Shown here: in pieces, positions 23,256 through 32,486 of the stretch
Position numbering within the stretch: position 1 is the stretch's first letter
Layout: every line of letters starts with the position of its first letter
Notes under the pieces: model-generated
What the model saw: only the letters and a program-made list of their open reading frames with translations
What the model was told of the DNA's origin: nothing
Databases searched by the model: none
Position numbers and translations under genes: made by a program
Assembly: GCA_946886075.1 (NCBI GenBank)
Contig: CAMPHR010000027.1
Span: forward strand, 1 to 42,503
DNA from: an uncultured Novosphingobium sp.
Lineage (GTDB): Bacteria > Pseudomonadota > Alphaproteobacteria > Sphingomonadales > Sphingomonadaceae
Length of the DNA stretch: 42,503 nt
Reading direction: 5' to 3'

Positions 23256-25241
23256 ATGGCAATCACCAAGATCCTGATCGCGAACCGTGGCGAAATCGCG
23301 TGCCGCGTCATCCGCACGGCGCGGAAGATGGGCATCAAGACCGTGGCGGTCTATTCGGACGCGGATGCGCGCGCACCCCATGTGCTGATGGCGGATGAGG
23401 CTGTTCATATCGGCCCGTCGCCCGCCGCCCAGTCTTATCTCATCGCCGAAAAGATCATTCAGGCCTGCAAGGATACCGGGGCCGATGCCGTGCATCCGGG
23501 CTACGGCTTCCTGTCCGAGCGCGAGAGCTTCCGCAAGGCGCTCGATGCAGAAGGCATCATCTTCGTCGGCCCGCCTGCCAACGCCATTGCCGCGATGGGC
23601 GACAAGATCGAGTCCAAGAAGCTCGCCAAGGAAGCGGGCGTCAACGTGGTCCCCGGCTATGTCGGCGTGATCGAGGATACCGAACATGCCGTGAAGATCT
23701 CCAACGAGATCGGCTATCCGGTAATGATGAAGGCGTCGGCTGGCGGCGGCGGCAAGGGCATGCGCCTTGCTTATTCCGAACAGGATGTCCGCGAAGGCTT
23801 CGAGGCGACCAAGCGCGAGGGCCTCAACAGCTTCGGCGATGATCGCGTCTTTATCGAGAAGTTCATCGAAAGCCCGCGCCACATCGAAATCCAGATCCTG
23901 GGCGATCAGCACGGCAACATCGTTTACCTGAACGAACGCGAATGCTCGATCCAGCGGCGCCACCAGAAGGTGGTCGAGGAAGCGCCTTCGCCCTTCGTTT
24001 CGCCGGAAATGCGCAAGAAGATGGGCGAGCAGTGCGTCGCCCTTGCTCGCGCGGTCGGCTATTTCAGCGCGGGTACGGTCGAGCTGATCGTGTCGGGCGC
24101 GGACAAGACCGGCGACGGCTTCTACTTCCTGGAAATGAACACCCGTTTGCAGGTGGAGCATCCGGTAACGGAAGAAATCACCGGCCTTGACCTTGTCGAG
24201 CAGATGATCCGCGTTGCCAATGGCGAGGAACTGAGCTTCCGTCAGGAAGATGTGAAGATCAACGGCTGGGCGATCGAGAACCGGGTTTATGCCGAAGATC
24301 CCTATCGCGGCTTCCTGCCCTCGACCGGTCGCCTGATCCGCTACAATCCGCCCGAAACCGGCGACGGCGTGCGCGTCGATGACGGCGTGGTGGAAGGAGG
24401 CGAGGTGTCGATGTTCTACGACCCGATGATCGCCAAGCTGATCACTTGGGCGGCCACCCGTCTGGAGGCGATCGACAAGCAGATCGCGGCGCTCGACCAG
24501 TTCGAGATCGAAGGGCCGGGCCACAATATCGATTTCGTATCCGCGCTGATGCAGCATGAGCGTTTTCGTTCGGGCAACATCACGACCGGCTTTATCGCGG
24601 AGGAATATCCGGAAGGATTCACCGGCGCGCCTGCTTCCGAAGTGCTGCTGAAGAAGCTATCGGCGATCGGTGCTTTCGCCGCGATGGCGCAGGCTGATCG
24701 TGCACGCCGGATCGACGGTCAGCTGGGCAAAAAGCTGCGCGCTCCGGCCAGCTGGCAGGTGAAGATCGGCGATGCGATCCATGACGTCGTCATCAGTGGC
24801 GATGACGTCACCGTGGACGGCGAAGCGATCGATATGGCGCTGGAATATACGCCCGGCGACCGCCTGATCGAGGCGGAGTTCGGCGAGGAGCTGCTGGCGG
24901 TGAAGATCGCGCCGGTCCGCTCGGGCTTTGTCCTGACCGCACATGGTGCCAGCCACAAGCTGCGTATCCTGCCTGCGCATGCGGCGGTACATGCCAAGCA
25001 CATGATCGAAAAGATCCCGCCGGATCTGTCGCGCTTCCTGATCTGTCCGATGCCCGGCCTGCTGGTCTCGCTGAACGTCAAGGAAGGCGACAAGGTCGAG
25101 GCGGGCCAGCCGCTGGCGGTCATCGAAGCGATGAAGATGGAGAATATCCTGCGCGCGCAGAAGGCGGGTACGGTGAAGAGCGTGTCGGCGGCTCAAGGTG
25201 AGAGCCTGCCGGTGGACGCGATCATTCTGGAACTCGAATAA
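23256..25241 (+). CDS. pccA: Propionyl-CoA carboxylase, biotin-carrying (alpha) subunit
   Basis: PccA carboxylates its own biotin with ATP and bicarbonate. The 661-residue protein has an N-terminal biotin carboxylase domain (ILIANRGEIACRVIRTARKM, HPGYGFLSER, KASAGGGGKGMRL, FYFLEMNTRLQVEHPVTEEI). A BT-type domain and a C-terminal biotinyl domain with Lys627 in VIEAMKMENIL follow. The ATG at 23256 has AAGGAC six bases upstream. It forms the enzyme with PccB from the first gene of the cluster. A 3-methylcrotonyl-CoA carboxylase is the main alternative, but the mce and mutase neighbours make the propionyl enzyme much more likely. Confidence 0.95.
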   Translation: MAITKILIANRGEIACRVIRTARKMGIKTVAVYSDADARAPHVLMADEAVHIGPSPAAQSYLIAEKIIQACKDTGADAVHPGYGFLSERESFRKALDAEGIIFVGPPANAIAAMGDKIESKKLAKEAGVNVVPGYVGVIEDTEHAVKISNEIGYPVMMKASAGGGGKGMRLAYSEQDVREGFEATKREGLNSFGDDRVFIEKFIESPRHIEIQILGDQHGNIVYLNERECSIQRRHQKVVEEAPSPFVSPEMRKKMGEQCVALARAVGYFSAGTVELIVSGADKTGDGFYFLEMNTRLQVEHPVTEEITGLDLVEQMIRVANGEELSFRQEDVKINGWAIENRVYAEDPYRGFLPSTGRLIRYNPPETGDGVRVDDGVVEGGEVSMFYDPMIAKLITWAATRLEAIDKQIAALDQFEIEGPGHNIDFVSALMQHERFRSGNITTGFIAEEYPEGFTGAPASEVLLKKLSAIGAFAAMAQADRARRIDGQLGKKLRAPASWQVKIGDAIHDVVISGDDVTVDGEAIDMALEYTPGDRLIEAEFGEELLAVKIAPVRSGFVLTAHGASHKLRILPAHAAVHAKHMIEKIPPDLSRFLICPMPGLLVSLNVKEGDKVEAGQPLAVIEAMKMENILRAQKAGTVKSVSAAQGESLPVDAIILELE

Positions 25242-25248
25242 GGGTCTG

Positions 25249-25288
25249 GTTCAGGCGTAGCAGGACAAGCCCTGCCGCGCCTGAACCA
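25249..25288 (+). terminator. Hairpin after pccA
   Basis: GGTTCAGGCG (25249-25258) pairs perfectly with CGCCTGAACC (25279-25288). An inner GCAGG/CCTGC stem extends it. There is no T tract, but it starts 8 bases after the pccA stop. The remaining 160 bases up to alr show no further feature I can name. Confidence 0.5.
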
Positions 25289-25452
25289 CAATGGCTTCAC
25301 CCAGGAGAGCCGCGCGCCGCCCGACCGAAGCCGCTAGAAATCCGCTAGATACTTCAGGATAGGCTCGTCCGCTGGAAACAGCGCGACACCCCTCACGGGC
25401 TGGCTGGTCGAAACCCTCGACGCTCGCAAATGATGCCGCTATCGCATCATCG

Positions 25453-26499
25453 ATGACCGCATTTACTGCCCCGCTTCGCCTCCGCCTCGACGGCGGCGCG
25501 CTCGTGAACAATTGGCGTTGGCTGCAAGGGCGCAGCGGCACGGCGGCATGCGGCGCCGCTATCAAGGCGGACGGCTATGGCACGGGTGCCTTGGAAGTCA
25601 TGCGCTGCCTGCTGGACGCAGGATGCCGCGACTTCTTCGTAGCCAATTGGAGCGAAGCGGCGGTGCTCGAGCCCTTGCTGCAGGACGGGATAAACCTTTC
25701 GGTGTTCCATGGCGTGCGTGCGGAGGACATGGAGCGGGCGCTCGCCTCCAGAGCGCGCCCGGTGCTCTGCACTGCCGATCAGATCGTCCGGTGGAAGGGC
25801 GCTGGAAGTCACCCTTGTGACGTCATGATAGATACGGGCATGAACCGCCTTGGGCTGGATTGGCGGAGTGATATCGCTGGCCAACTGGATGGGTTGGCGG
25901 TCAATACCTTGCTCAGTCACTTGGCGTCTGGCGATGAAGATACGGAACTCAGCGGATTGCAACTGGAGCGCTTCAGGGCGCTTCGGCAAGACGTGCAGGC
26001 GGACCGCTACAGCTTGGCGAACAGCGCAGGCATTTGCCTCGGCCAAGCCTATGCATTTGATCTGACGCGGCCCGGCCTGGCTCTCTATGGCGGTATTCCG
26101 CGACCCGAAGCGGAAGGCGCGATCACGCAGGTCGTCTTCCCTCAGGCGCAGGTCCTGCAACGCCGCCATGTCCCTGCGGGAGACAGTATCGGCTATAACG
26201 CAACGCATCTCGCCAGGGATGACATGGAAATCGCGGTGCTGAACCTCGGCTATGCGGACGGATATCTGCGCTGCTTTTCGGGGCGCGGCATGGTCAGCGT
26301 TGGAGAAGCGCGCCTACCCATTGTTGGCCGGGTGTCGATGGACCTGATCGCCGTGGATGTCTCAACCATGCCTGCTGTCAAAGAAGGGGACTGGCTGAAC
26401 ATCGATTATGACTTGCCTGCGACCGCCGCGCTCTCCGGACTATCGCAATATGAACTGCTGACCGGGCTGGGGCCCCGTTTCGATCGCATCTGGCATTAG
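25453..26499 (+). CDS. alr: Alanine racemase
   Basis: This PLP enzyme makes D-alanine for peptidoglycan. The 348-residue protein has the PLP lysine Lys38 in AAIKADGYGTGA. The second catalytic residue is Tyr248 in GDSIGYNATH. MIDTGMNRLG, LANSAGICLG and RPGLALYGG also match, and the C-terminal IVGRVSMDLIAVDVS is typical. The ATG at 25453 is the first family-like start, and no strong Shine-Dalgarno is visible. The gene is convergent with the thiolase gene across a hairpin at 26507-26535. Confidence 0.95.
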   Translation: MTAFTAPLRLRLDGGALVNNWRWLQGRSGTAACGAAIKADGYGTGALEVMRCLLDAGCRDFFVANWSEAAVLEPLLQDGINLSVFHGVRAEDMERALASRARPVLCTADQIVRWKGAGSHPCDVMIDTGMNRLGLDWRSDIAGQLDGLAVNTLLSHLASGDEDTELSGLQLERFRALRQDVQADRYSLANSAGICLGQAYAFDLTRPGLALYGGIPRPEAEGAITQVVFPQAQVLQRRHVPAGDSIGYNATHLARDDMEIAVLNLGYADGYLRCFSGRGMVSVGEARLPIVGRVSMDLIAVDVSTMPAVKEGDWLNIDYDLPATAALSGLSQYELLTGLGPRFDRIWH

Positions 26500-26506
26500 A
26501 AGGAAA

Positions 26507-26535
26507 CAGGCCGCCATGGAGGATCCGGCGGCCTG
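26507..26535. terminator. Bidirectional hairpin between alr and the thiolase gene
   Basis: CAGGCCGCC (26507-26515) and GGCGGCCTG (26527-26535) form a perfect 9-bp stem with an 11-base loop. It starts 8 bases after the alr stop and ends 8 bases before the thiolase stop. AAGGAAA precedes it, giving a weak T-rich tail on the minus strand. Confidence 0.65.
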
Positions 26536-26543
26536 ATGTCAGT

Positions 26544-27716
26544 TCAGCGTTCGATGCACATGGCTACGCCCATCCCGCCACCCACGCACAAGGTGGCAAG
26601 GCCCTTCTTCGCGTCGCGCTTCTGCATCTCGTACAACAGCGTGGTCAACACGCGGGCGCCGGACGCCCCCACCGGGTGGCCGATGGCGATCGCGCCGCCA
26701 TTCACATTGACCTTTTCCGCGTCCCATCCCAATTCCTGACCGACCGCCAGAGCCTGCGCGGCAAAAGCCTCATTGGCTTCGATAAGGTCGAGGTCCGCCA
26801 GCGACCAGCCCGCCTTGGCAAGGGCGTTGCGGCTTGCCGGAGCAGGGCCGATTCCCATGATCGCCGGATCGACGCCGCAGGTCGCGAAGCTCGCAATGCG
26901 GCCCAGAACAGTGGCGCCGCGCTGCGCGGCATCGGCTGCGGACATGAGGACGAGCGCGGCAGCGCCATCGTTGATGCCGCTGGCATTGCCCGCGGTGACC
27001 GTTCCGTCCTTCTTGAAAGCCGGACGCAGGGCCTGCATCGCTTCCAGCGTGGCGCCAGCGCGGATATATTCGTCGGCATCGACGATGATGTCGCCTTTAC
27101 GGCCCTTCACCGTGACCGGGACGATCTCATCCTTGAAGCGGCCGGATGCGCGTGCTGCTTCGGCCTTGTTCTGGCTGGCGACGGCGAACTGATCCTGCGC
27201 CTCGCGGCTGATCTGGTATTTTTCCGCCAGATTTTCCGCCGTCACGCCCATATGATAATTGTTGAAGGCGTCCGTCAGGCCGTCATGCGTCATCGTGTCG
27301 ATCAGCGAGATCGGACCCATCTTCGCCCCGGCACGCAGATATTGCGCATGAGGGGCAAGCGACATGCTTTCCTGCCCGCCTGCGATCATGATGCGCGCAT
27401 CACCCGCCTTGATCGCCTGCGCAGCCAGCGCCACGGCGCGCAAGCCCGATCCGCACAGCTGGTTGAGGCCGATCGCGGTGCGCTCGACCGGGATGCCGGC
27501 GTTGACCGCAGCCTGACGCGCGGGGTTTTGACCCTGTGCTGCCGTCAGGATCTGGCCGAGGATGACTTCATCCACCTCTTCCGGTGCGATGCCCGCCTGG
27601 CTTAGCGCTGCCACGATGGCGGTGCGGCCCAATTCATGCGCGGGCGTCGACCCGAAGGCGCCCATGAAGCTGCCGACGGCCGTGCGCTTGGCGGCGGTGA
27701 TGACGATGTCTGACAC
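26544..27716 (-). CDS. phaA: Acetyl-CoA C-acetyltransferase (thiolase)
   Basis: The enzyme joins two acetyl-CoA into acetoacetyl-CoA or runs in reverse. The 390-residue protein has the acyl-bearing cysteine in [19 protein letters not shown] near residue 88, [11 protein letters not shown], the catalytic His in [12 protein letters not shown] and the second Cys in [11 protein letters not shown]. Length and motifs fit the biosynthetic thiolase II group. The start is GTG at 27716 ([20 protein letters not shown]), with AAGG about six bases upstream. It lies 43 bases downstream of the phaC-like gene on the same strand, which favours a PHA role. The symbol atoB would be equally fair. Confidence 0.94.
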   Translation of the reverse strand: MSDIVITAAKRTAVGSFMGAFGSTPAHELGRTAIVAALSQAGIAPEEVDEVILGQILTAAQGQNPARQAAVNAGIPVERTAIGLNQLCGSGLRAVALAAQAIKAGDARIMIAGGQESMSLAPHAQYLRAGAKMGPISLIDTMTHDGLTDAFNNYHMGVTAENLAEKYQISREAQDQFAVASQNKAEAARASGRFKDEIVPVTVKGRKGDIIVDADEYIRAGATLEAMQALRPAFKKDGTVTAGNASGINDGAAALVLMSAADAAQRGATVLGRIASFATCGVDPAIMGIGPAPASRNALAKAGWSLADLDLIEANEAFAAQALAVGQELGWDAEKVNVNGGAIAIGHPVGASGARVLTTLLYEMQKRDAKKGLATLCVGGGMGVAMCIER

Positions 27717-27759
27717 AATCCTGATCCTTGATAAAAGGGCCCGCTGCGCCGCAATATCA

Positions 27760-28848
27760 TCAACCCCCGTGGGTTGAAAGCCAAAGGGAGAGGGGATCCC
27801 AGAGCAACTGGCGGGCGCTGCTGCCCACGATCATGCCGACATGGCCGAGTTGCAAGGTGAAGCCGTCCTTCAGATCGGGGGCTGCAGCGGCGGGAACGAT
27901 TCGGTCGGTCGCCGAGCGAACGGACAATGTCGGGCAGGCAAGGCTTGCCGGATCGATCACCCTGCCATCGACCTGCCATTCGCTCCGACCCGGAACATTG
28001 TCTCCGTAGAAGCTTTCGAACAACTCCTGTCCGGCCGCGAAGGTCAGGGGCGGGCCGCCATTCGCCCAATCTTCGACGGCGAGGAAGGCGCGCTCTGCCT
28101 CGGAACCCGGCTCCATATCCATGAAGGCCGCATATTTGCGTATGGTCCGCGCCGGGTCCATCGCCCAGAATCCCGATTGCAGAACCTCCATAGGCACATA
28201 GCCAAGCTGCTCGCTGGTGGACTTTGCGCCTCGCCAGAGGGACGCGATCAGGTCGCGATCGGCGTCGGGGAAGCCATCGAACTGCCAGGGCGCTGCGATG
28301 GTGGCGACGGCCTTCACATCCATCACGGCCGCAGTCCCCAGCGCGAGACTGCCGCCGAGGCAATAACCAACCAGAATAGGCGGACGGGGTAGCGGGCCGA
28401 GCAGGGGGAGCAGGCGATGCGTCACATGATGCTCAAGGCCCAGCCCCGCATCTTCCGGGGAAGGGCTCCCCCAATCTACGAGATAGGCGTCATGGCCTGC
28501 TGCAGCCATGTGGCGCAACATGGATCGCCCTTCGGATAGGTCCAGCACCTGCGGCGGGTTGATGAGTGATGGTATGAAGATGACCGGAGCCAAGTCGTTA
28601 TCCGCGCCGTAGCGCAGCAATCTGGCGCTACCCGCAGAGGCGAAGACCTGAGGCGGCGGCGGTGGTGTGGGGCGGGTGGCCTCCTGATACTTGCGTAACC
28701 CCTGAAAGGCCTTGCGCCGCAGGTCAGGGTCATCCTCAGTCTCTCGCCATAAAATGTTTAGAAAAAGGGGCAATGGCCGCGGGCCATGTTGCGGTGCGGC
28801 AACGCCTTGTGCTAATGCGGAAAGTGCAGGTGTGGGAGAGGAATCCAT
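27760..28848 (-). CDS. Short PHA-synthase-like alpha/beta hydrolase (PhaC-related)
   Basis: About 362 residues. The lipase-like box reads [12 protein letters not shown] with cysteine (Cys163) as nucleophile, the hallmark of polyhydroxyalkanoate synthases. [37 protein letters not shown] and the late LGHVGMIVG histidine also match. The length resembles class III PhaC (about 350-360), not class I (about 580), yet no PhaE partner is visible. The start is uncertain. The ATG at 28848 overlaps the phaR ATG in CCATGG and lacks a Shine-Dalgarno, and the frame is open to 28893. Leaderless translation or a downstream TTG are alternatives. It could also be a PHA depolymerase-like enzyme, but the catalytic Cys favours synthase. 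Confidence 0.8.
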   Translation of the reverse strand: MDSSPTPALSALAQGVAAPQHGPRPLPLFLNILWRETEDDPDLRRKAFQGLRKYQEATRPTPPPPPQVFASAGSARLLRYGADNDLAPVIFIPSLINPPQVLDLSEGRSMLRHMAAAGHDAYLVDWGSPSPEDAGLGLEHHVTHRLLPLLGPLPRPPILVGYCLGGSLALGTAAVMDVKAVATIAAPWQFDGFPDADRDLIASLWRGAKSTSEQLGYVPMEVLQSGFWAMDPARTIRKYAAFMDMEPGSEAERAFLAVEDWANGGPPLTFAAGQELFESFYGDNVPGRSEWQVDGRVIDPASLACPTLSVRSATDRIVPAAAAPDLKDGFTLQLGHVGMIVGSSARQLLWDPLSLWLSTHGG

Positions 28849-29446
28849 GGCCAAAACCAAGACCGCCAATGAATCAGAGCCGGTCATCATCAAGAAATAT
28901 GCGAACAGGCGTCTCTATAACACGGAAACGTCGAGTTACATCACACTGGATTTGCTATCGCAAATGACTCGTGAGGGGCGCGAGTTCGTGGTCGTCGATG
29001 CAAAGACCGGTGAAGACATCACGCATAATGTCCTGACGCAGATCATCATGGAGGAAGAGCAGCGGGGCAAGAATATGCTGCCCGTCAACTTCCTACGCCA
29101 GTTGATCGCCATGTATGGAGATTCCATGCAGTCGATGGTGCCGCAATATCTAGAAGCATCGATGGACGCTTTCCGGAAGAACCAGATGCAGTTCCAGGAA
29201 GCGATGAAGGGCGCCTTTGGCGGCGGCCCGCTGGCGGAAATCGCCAAGCGCAACATGCAGATGTTCGAAGCGGCCGCGAGCGCTTTCGGGAAAGTTCCGG
29301 GGATGCCAGGCATGCCTGGGATGCCGGGCATGCCTGGCGCTGCCGCTCCGGCGCCAGCAACTTCCGAAAGCAGCAAGGATGATGAGATCGCCGATCTGAA
29401 GGCGCAGCTTTCTGCCCTCAATGCCAAGATCGACAAGCTTAGCTGA
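28847..29446 (+). CDS. phaR: Polyhydroxyalkanoate synthesis repressor PhaR
   Basis: PhaR binds DNA and PHA granules and represses phasin and PHA genes. The 199-residue protein has the very conserved N-terminal DNA-binding domain IIKKYANRRLYNTETSSYIT (residues 15-34), then LLSQMTREGREFVVVDAKTG and DITHNVLTQIIMEEE. A second conserved domain is LPVNFLRQLIAMYGDSMQ. Near residue 150 a tract of four GMP-type repeats (PGMPGMPGMPGMPG) and an Ala/Pro linker lead to a short C-terminal coiled coil (DEIADLKAQLSALNAKIDKL). The ATG at 28847 has a strong GGGAGAGG six bases upstream. A good terminator follows at 29469-29505. Confidence 0.95.
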   Translation: MAKTKTANESEPVIIKKYANRRLYNTETSSYITLDLLSQMTREGREFVVVDAKTGEDITHNVLTQIIMEEEQRGKNMLPVNFLRQLIAMYGDSMQSMVPQYLEASMDAFRKNQMQFQEAMKGAFGGGPLAEIAKRNMQMFEAAASAFGKVPGMPGMPGMPGMPGAAAPAPATSESSKDDEIADLKAQLSALNAKIDKLS

Positions 29447-29468
29447 GGCGGTGCGTTCGGGGTCGACG

Positions 29469-29505
29469 GGACGGCGCGCTTCGCTTATGGCGCGCCATCC
29501 TTTTT
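29469..29505 (+). terminator. Rho-independent terminator after phaR
   Basis: GGACGGCGCGC (29469-29479) pairs with GCGCGCCATCC (29490-29500), 11 positions with one mismatch. TTTTT follows at 29501-29505. It is the most canonical intrinsic terminator in the window. Confidence 0.85.
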
Positions 29506-29528
29506 AGTCGAAGAACAAGGCCGATCCC

Positions 29529-31055
29529 GTGAAGCACGCCCTTTCCGTTACCCGCGAACAGGATTTCGCCGCCTGGTACCAGGCCGTTGTTTCCGAAGCC
29601 GACATGGCTGAGGAAAGCGGCGTGCGCGGCAGCATGGTCATCCGTCCATGGGGCTATGGCATCTGGGAACGCATCCAGAAGCTTCTTGATGAGCGCATCA
29701 AGGCGACCGGCCACGAAAACTGCTATTTCCCACTCTTCATCCCGCTGTCCTATTTCGAAAAGGAAGCGGAGCATGTCGACGGCTTTGCCAAGGAAATGGC
29801 GGTCGTCACACATCACCGGTTGATCCAGAAGGACGGCAAGCTGGTGCCCGATCCGGAAGCGAAGCTGGAAGAGCCGCTGGTGGTTCGCCCGACTTCTGAG
29901 ACCGTGATCGGCGCGGCTTTTTCCCGCTGGGTGCAGAGCTGGCGCGACCTGCCGGTGCTGATCAATCAGTGGGCCAATGTCGTCCGCTGGGAAATGCGCA
30001 CCCGCATGTTCCTGCGCACCGCAGAGTTCCTGTGGCAGGAAGGACATACGGCGCACGCCACCGTCGATGAGGCGATGGAAGAGACGATGAAGATGCTGGA
30101 GGTCTATCGCAGCTTCGCTGAGGAATGCGTAGCGCTGCCGGTGGTTGCTGGCGAGAAGCCGGAGAATGAACGCTTCCCCGGCGCGGTCGCGACCTACTCG
30201 ATCGAAGCGATGATGCAGGACGGCAAGGCGCTTCAGGCAGGGACTTCGCATTTCCTGGGCACCACCTTCTCCCAGGCGCAGAACATCAAGTTCCAGAATG
30301 CCGAAGGTAGCCAAGAACTGGCCCAGACGACCAGCTGGGGCATGTCGACCCGCATGATCGGCGGCCTTATCATGGTGCATGGCGATGATGACGGCCTGCG
30401 CGTGCCGCCGCGTCTGGCGCCCTATCAAGTCGTAGTCGTGCCGATGCTGCGCGACAATGACGAGGATGCGGCGATCCTCGATTATTGCGGCGACTTGGTC
30501 ACCGCATTGAACAAGCAGGATGTGTTCCGCGAGCCCGTTCGCGCGTTGCTCGACAAGCGCCCGGCCAAGGCGGCAAACAAGCGCTGGGGCTGGGTAAAGA
30601 AGGGTGCGCCGATCGTGGTCGAAGTCGGCGGTCGCGATGTTGCGGGCGGCAATGTGTCCGTTCTGCGCCGCGATCGCCTCTATCGCGAGGATGGGAAGCT
30701 CGACAGCCAGATCGTTGCCAAGGGCGATTTCCTGGCCGCTGCGACGGGCATGTTGGAGGATATCCAGCAGGCTTTGTTCGCCGACGCCCAGGCCCGTCTG
30801 CATGGCAATATCGACAAGTCAATCACGTCGGTCGATGCGCTCAAGGCCTATTTCGCCGCGAGCAAGAAGCAGGGTTGGGCGCTGGTGCAATGGTCCAAGC
30901 CCACGGGCCCGGCTCTCGACAAGGTGATCGAGTGGCTGAAGGGCGAGAAGCTGACGTTGCGCAACGTACCACTGGATGCGGATGCGGCGGATGGTGCGTG
31001 CATCTTCACCGGTGACAAGGCGGTAGAGCGGGTACTGGTAGGGCGCTCATATTAA
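29529..31055 (+). CDS. proS: Proline-tRNA ligase, archaeal/eukaryotic-like type (ProS type 3)
   Basis: The enzyme charges tRNA-Pro. The 508-residue protein starts at GTG 29529 (MKHALSVTREQDFAAWYQAV). Class II motifs are readable: GYGIWERIQKLLDE region, motif 2 VRWEMRTRMFLRTAEFLWQE, and motif 3 GGLIMVHGDDDGLRVPPRLA. TSHFLGTTFSQAQNIKF and a C-terminal extension ending VLVGRSY (a Tyr end) mark the archaeal/eukaryotic-like ProRS. Most alphaproteobacteria use a shorter bacterial ProRS of about 440 residues, so this looks like an old replacement. AAGG lies about nine bases upstream of the start. It is downstream of the phaR terminator and convergent with hslU. Confidence 0.94.
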   Translation: MKHALSVTREQDFAAWYQAVVSEADMAEESGVRGSMVIRPWGYGIWERIQKLLDERIKATGHENCYFPLFIPLSYFEKEAEHVDGFAKEMAVVTHHRLIQKDGKLVPDPEAKLEEPLVVRPTSETVIGAAFSRWVQSWRDLPVLINQWANVVRWEMRTRMFLRTAEFLWQEGHTAHATVDEAMEETMKMLEVYRSFAEECVALPVVAGEKPENERFPGAVATYSIEAMMQDGKALQAGTSHFLGTTFSQAQNIKFQNAEGSQELAQTTSWGMSTRMIGGLIMVHGDDDGLRVPPRLAPYQVVVVPMLRDNDEDAAILDYCGDLVTALNKQDVFREPVRALLDKRPAKAANKRWGWVKKGAPIVVEVGGRDVAGGNVSVLRRDRLYREDGKLDSQIVAKGDFLAAATGMLEDIQQALFADAQARLHGNIDKSITSVDALKAYFAASKKQGWALVQWSKPTGPALDKVIEWLKGEKLTLRNVPLDADAADGACIFTGDKAVERVLVGRSY

Positions 31056-31060
31056 TTTTA

Positions 31061-31164
31061 TCTCCCCTCCCTAGAAGGGAGGGGACTAAGGGGTGGGTGC
31101 GAGCGTAGCGAGCCTCCTTCGGAGGCCCCACCCCTTGATCCCCTCCCGCCTGCGGGAGGGGAGA
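31061..31164. repeat. MITE-like element with 11-bp terminal inverted repeats
   Basis: TCTCCCCTCCC (31061-31071) and GGGAGGGGAGA (31154-31164) bound a 104-base element. Nested arms AAGGGGTGGG and CCCACCCCTT, with a central GCCTCC-ttc-GGAGGC, allow one long fold. It fills the gap between convergent proS and hslU almost exactly. Confidence 0.75.
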
Positions 31165-31172
31165 TTTAGCGG

Positions 31173-32474
31173 TTACAGCACATATTTGCTGAGGTCGGTA
31201 TTGCGGGCCACTTCGCTCAGTTGCTTGTCGACATAGGCCGCATCGACCACCAGCGTTTCGCCCTGGCGGTCTTCGGCGTCGAAGCTGACATCTTCCAGCA
31301 GCTTCTCCATGACCGTCTGAAGGCGGCGAGCGCCGATATTCTCGACCTCGCTATTCACCTCGGCCGCGATCTTCGCCACTGCGCGAATGCCGTCTGCGGT
31401 TAGGTCTATCGTCACACCCTCCGTCGCGAGCAACGCGCGATATTGCGCAACAAGGCTCGCCTTGGTGTCGGAGAGGATCGAGACGAAATCATCCTCGGTC
31501 AGCGCCTTCAGTTCGACGCGGATGGGCAGGCGGCCCTGAAGCTCGGGCAGCAAATCGCTCGGCTTGGCGACATGGAAAGCGCCCGATGCGATAAACAGGA
31601 TATGATCCGTCTTGAGCGGGCCATATTTGGTTGAGACCGTCGTCCCCTCGATCAGCGGCAGCAGGTCGCGCTGCACGCCTTCGCGGCTGACGGAGCCGCC
31701 GCGCACATCGCTAACGGCGATCTTGTCGATCTCGTCGAGGAAAACGATGCCATTCTGTTCCGCGCTGGAAATCGCGACCCTAGCCACGTCATCCTGATCC
31801 AGCCGCTTGTCCTGTTCTTCCTCGACCAGCTTGTCCCACGCATCGGCAACCCGCAGCTTGCGGCGCTTCTTCTGCGTTTGACCGAACGCCTTGGACATCA
31901 TGTCGCTGAGGTTGATCATGCCGACCTGACCGCCCATCCCCGGGATCTCCATTGGCATGGACGGGCTGTCCGCGACTTCCACCTCGACCTCGACCTCGTT
32001 CATCTGGTCGGCTTCGATCCGCTGGCGGAAGGAGAGGCGGGTCGCCTCACTCGCTTCCTTGCCGGTGAGCGCGTCGAGCAGCCGGTTCATGGCGGCCTCT
32101 GACGCTGCTTCCCGCACGGCTTCGCGACGGCGGTCCTTCTCCAGGCGCACAGCTTCCTCGACCAGATCGCGGACGATCTGCTCCACGTCGCGGCCGACAT
32201 AGCCGACCTCGGTGAACTTGGTCGCTTCCACTTTTACGAAGGGGGCATCGGCCAGCTTCGCCAGGCGGCGACTGATCTCCGTCTTGCCGCAACCCGTGGG
32301 GCCAATCATCAGGATATTCTTCGGCGTCACCTCGTCGCGCAGGTCGGGCGACAAGCGCTGCCTGCGCCACCGGTTGCGCAGGGCTACGGCAACGGCGCGC
32401 TTTGCATCAGCCTGGCCGATGATGTGCGCGTCGAGCGCGGCGACGATGGCTTTGGGGGTAAGGTTGTCGTTCAT
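31173..32474 (-). CDS. hslU: ATP-dependent protease ATPase subunit HslU
   Basis: HslU unfolds proteins and feeds them to HslV. The 433-residue AAA+ protein has Walker [10 protein letters not shown] (58-66), [19 protein letters not shown], Walker [13 protein letters not shown], sensor region [16 protein letters not shown], the arginine-bearing [14 protein letters not shown] and [16 protein letters not shown]. It ends DLSKYVL, the conserved tail that inserts into HslV. An intermediate I-domain around residues 110-230 carries a run of alternating Glu and Val. The ATG is at 32474. hslV lies 92 bases upstream on the same strand, separated by an inverted pair of type A repeats. Confidence 0.97.
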   Translation of the reverse strand: MNDNLTPKAIVAALDAHIIGQADAKRAVAVALRNRWRRQRLSPDLRDEVTPKNILMIGPTGCGKTEISRRLAKLADAPFVKVEATKFTEVGYVGRDVEQIVRDLVEEAVRLEKDRRREAVREAASEAAMNRLLDALTGKEASEATRLSFRQRIEADQMNEVEVEVEVADSPSMPMEIPGMGGQVGMINLSDMMSKAFGQTQKKRRKLRVADAWDKLVEEEQDKRLDQDDVARVAISSAEQNGIVFLDEIDKIAVSDVRGGSVSREGVQRDLLPLIEGTTVSTKYGPLKTDHILFIASGAFHVAKPSDLLPELQGRLPIRVELKALTEDDFVSILSDTKASLVAQYRALLATEGVTIDLTADGIRAVAKIAAEVNSEVENIGARRLQTVMEKLLEDVSFDAEDRQGETLVVDAAYVDKQLSEVARNTDLSKYVL

Positions 32475-32486
32475 GTCTCTGGAAAT

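Noticed and set aside
23100..24557. 485-codon minus-strand frame
   Set aside because: Antisense to pccA and entering a type B repeat.
29300..29345. Microsatellite or CRISPR-like repeats in phaR
   Set aside because: The short repeats encode PGMP units in frame within phaR and have no spacers.
29439..30803. 454-codon minus-strand frame
   Set aside because: Antisense to proS, no recognisable motif.
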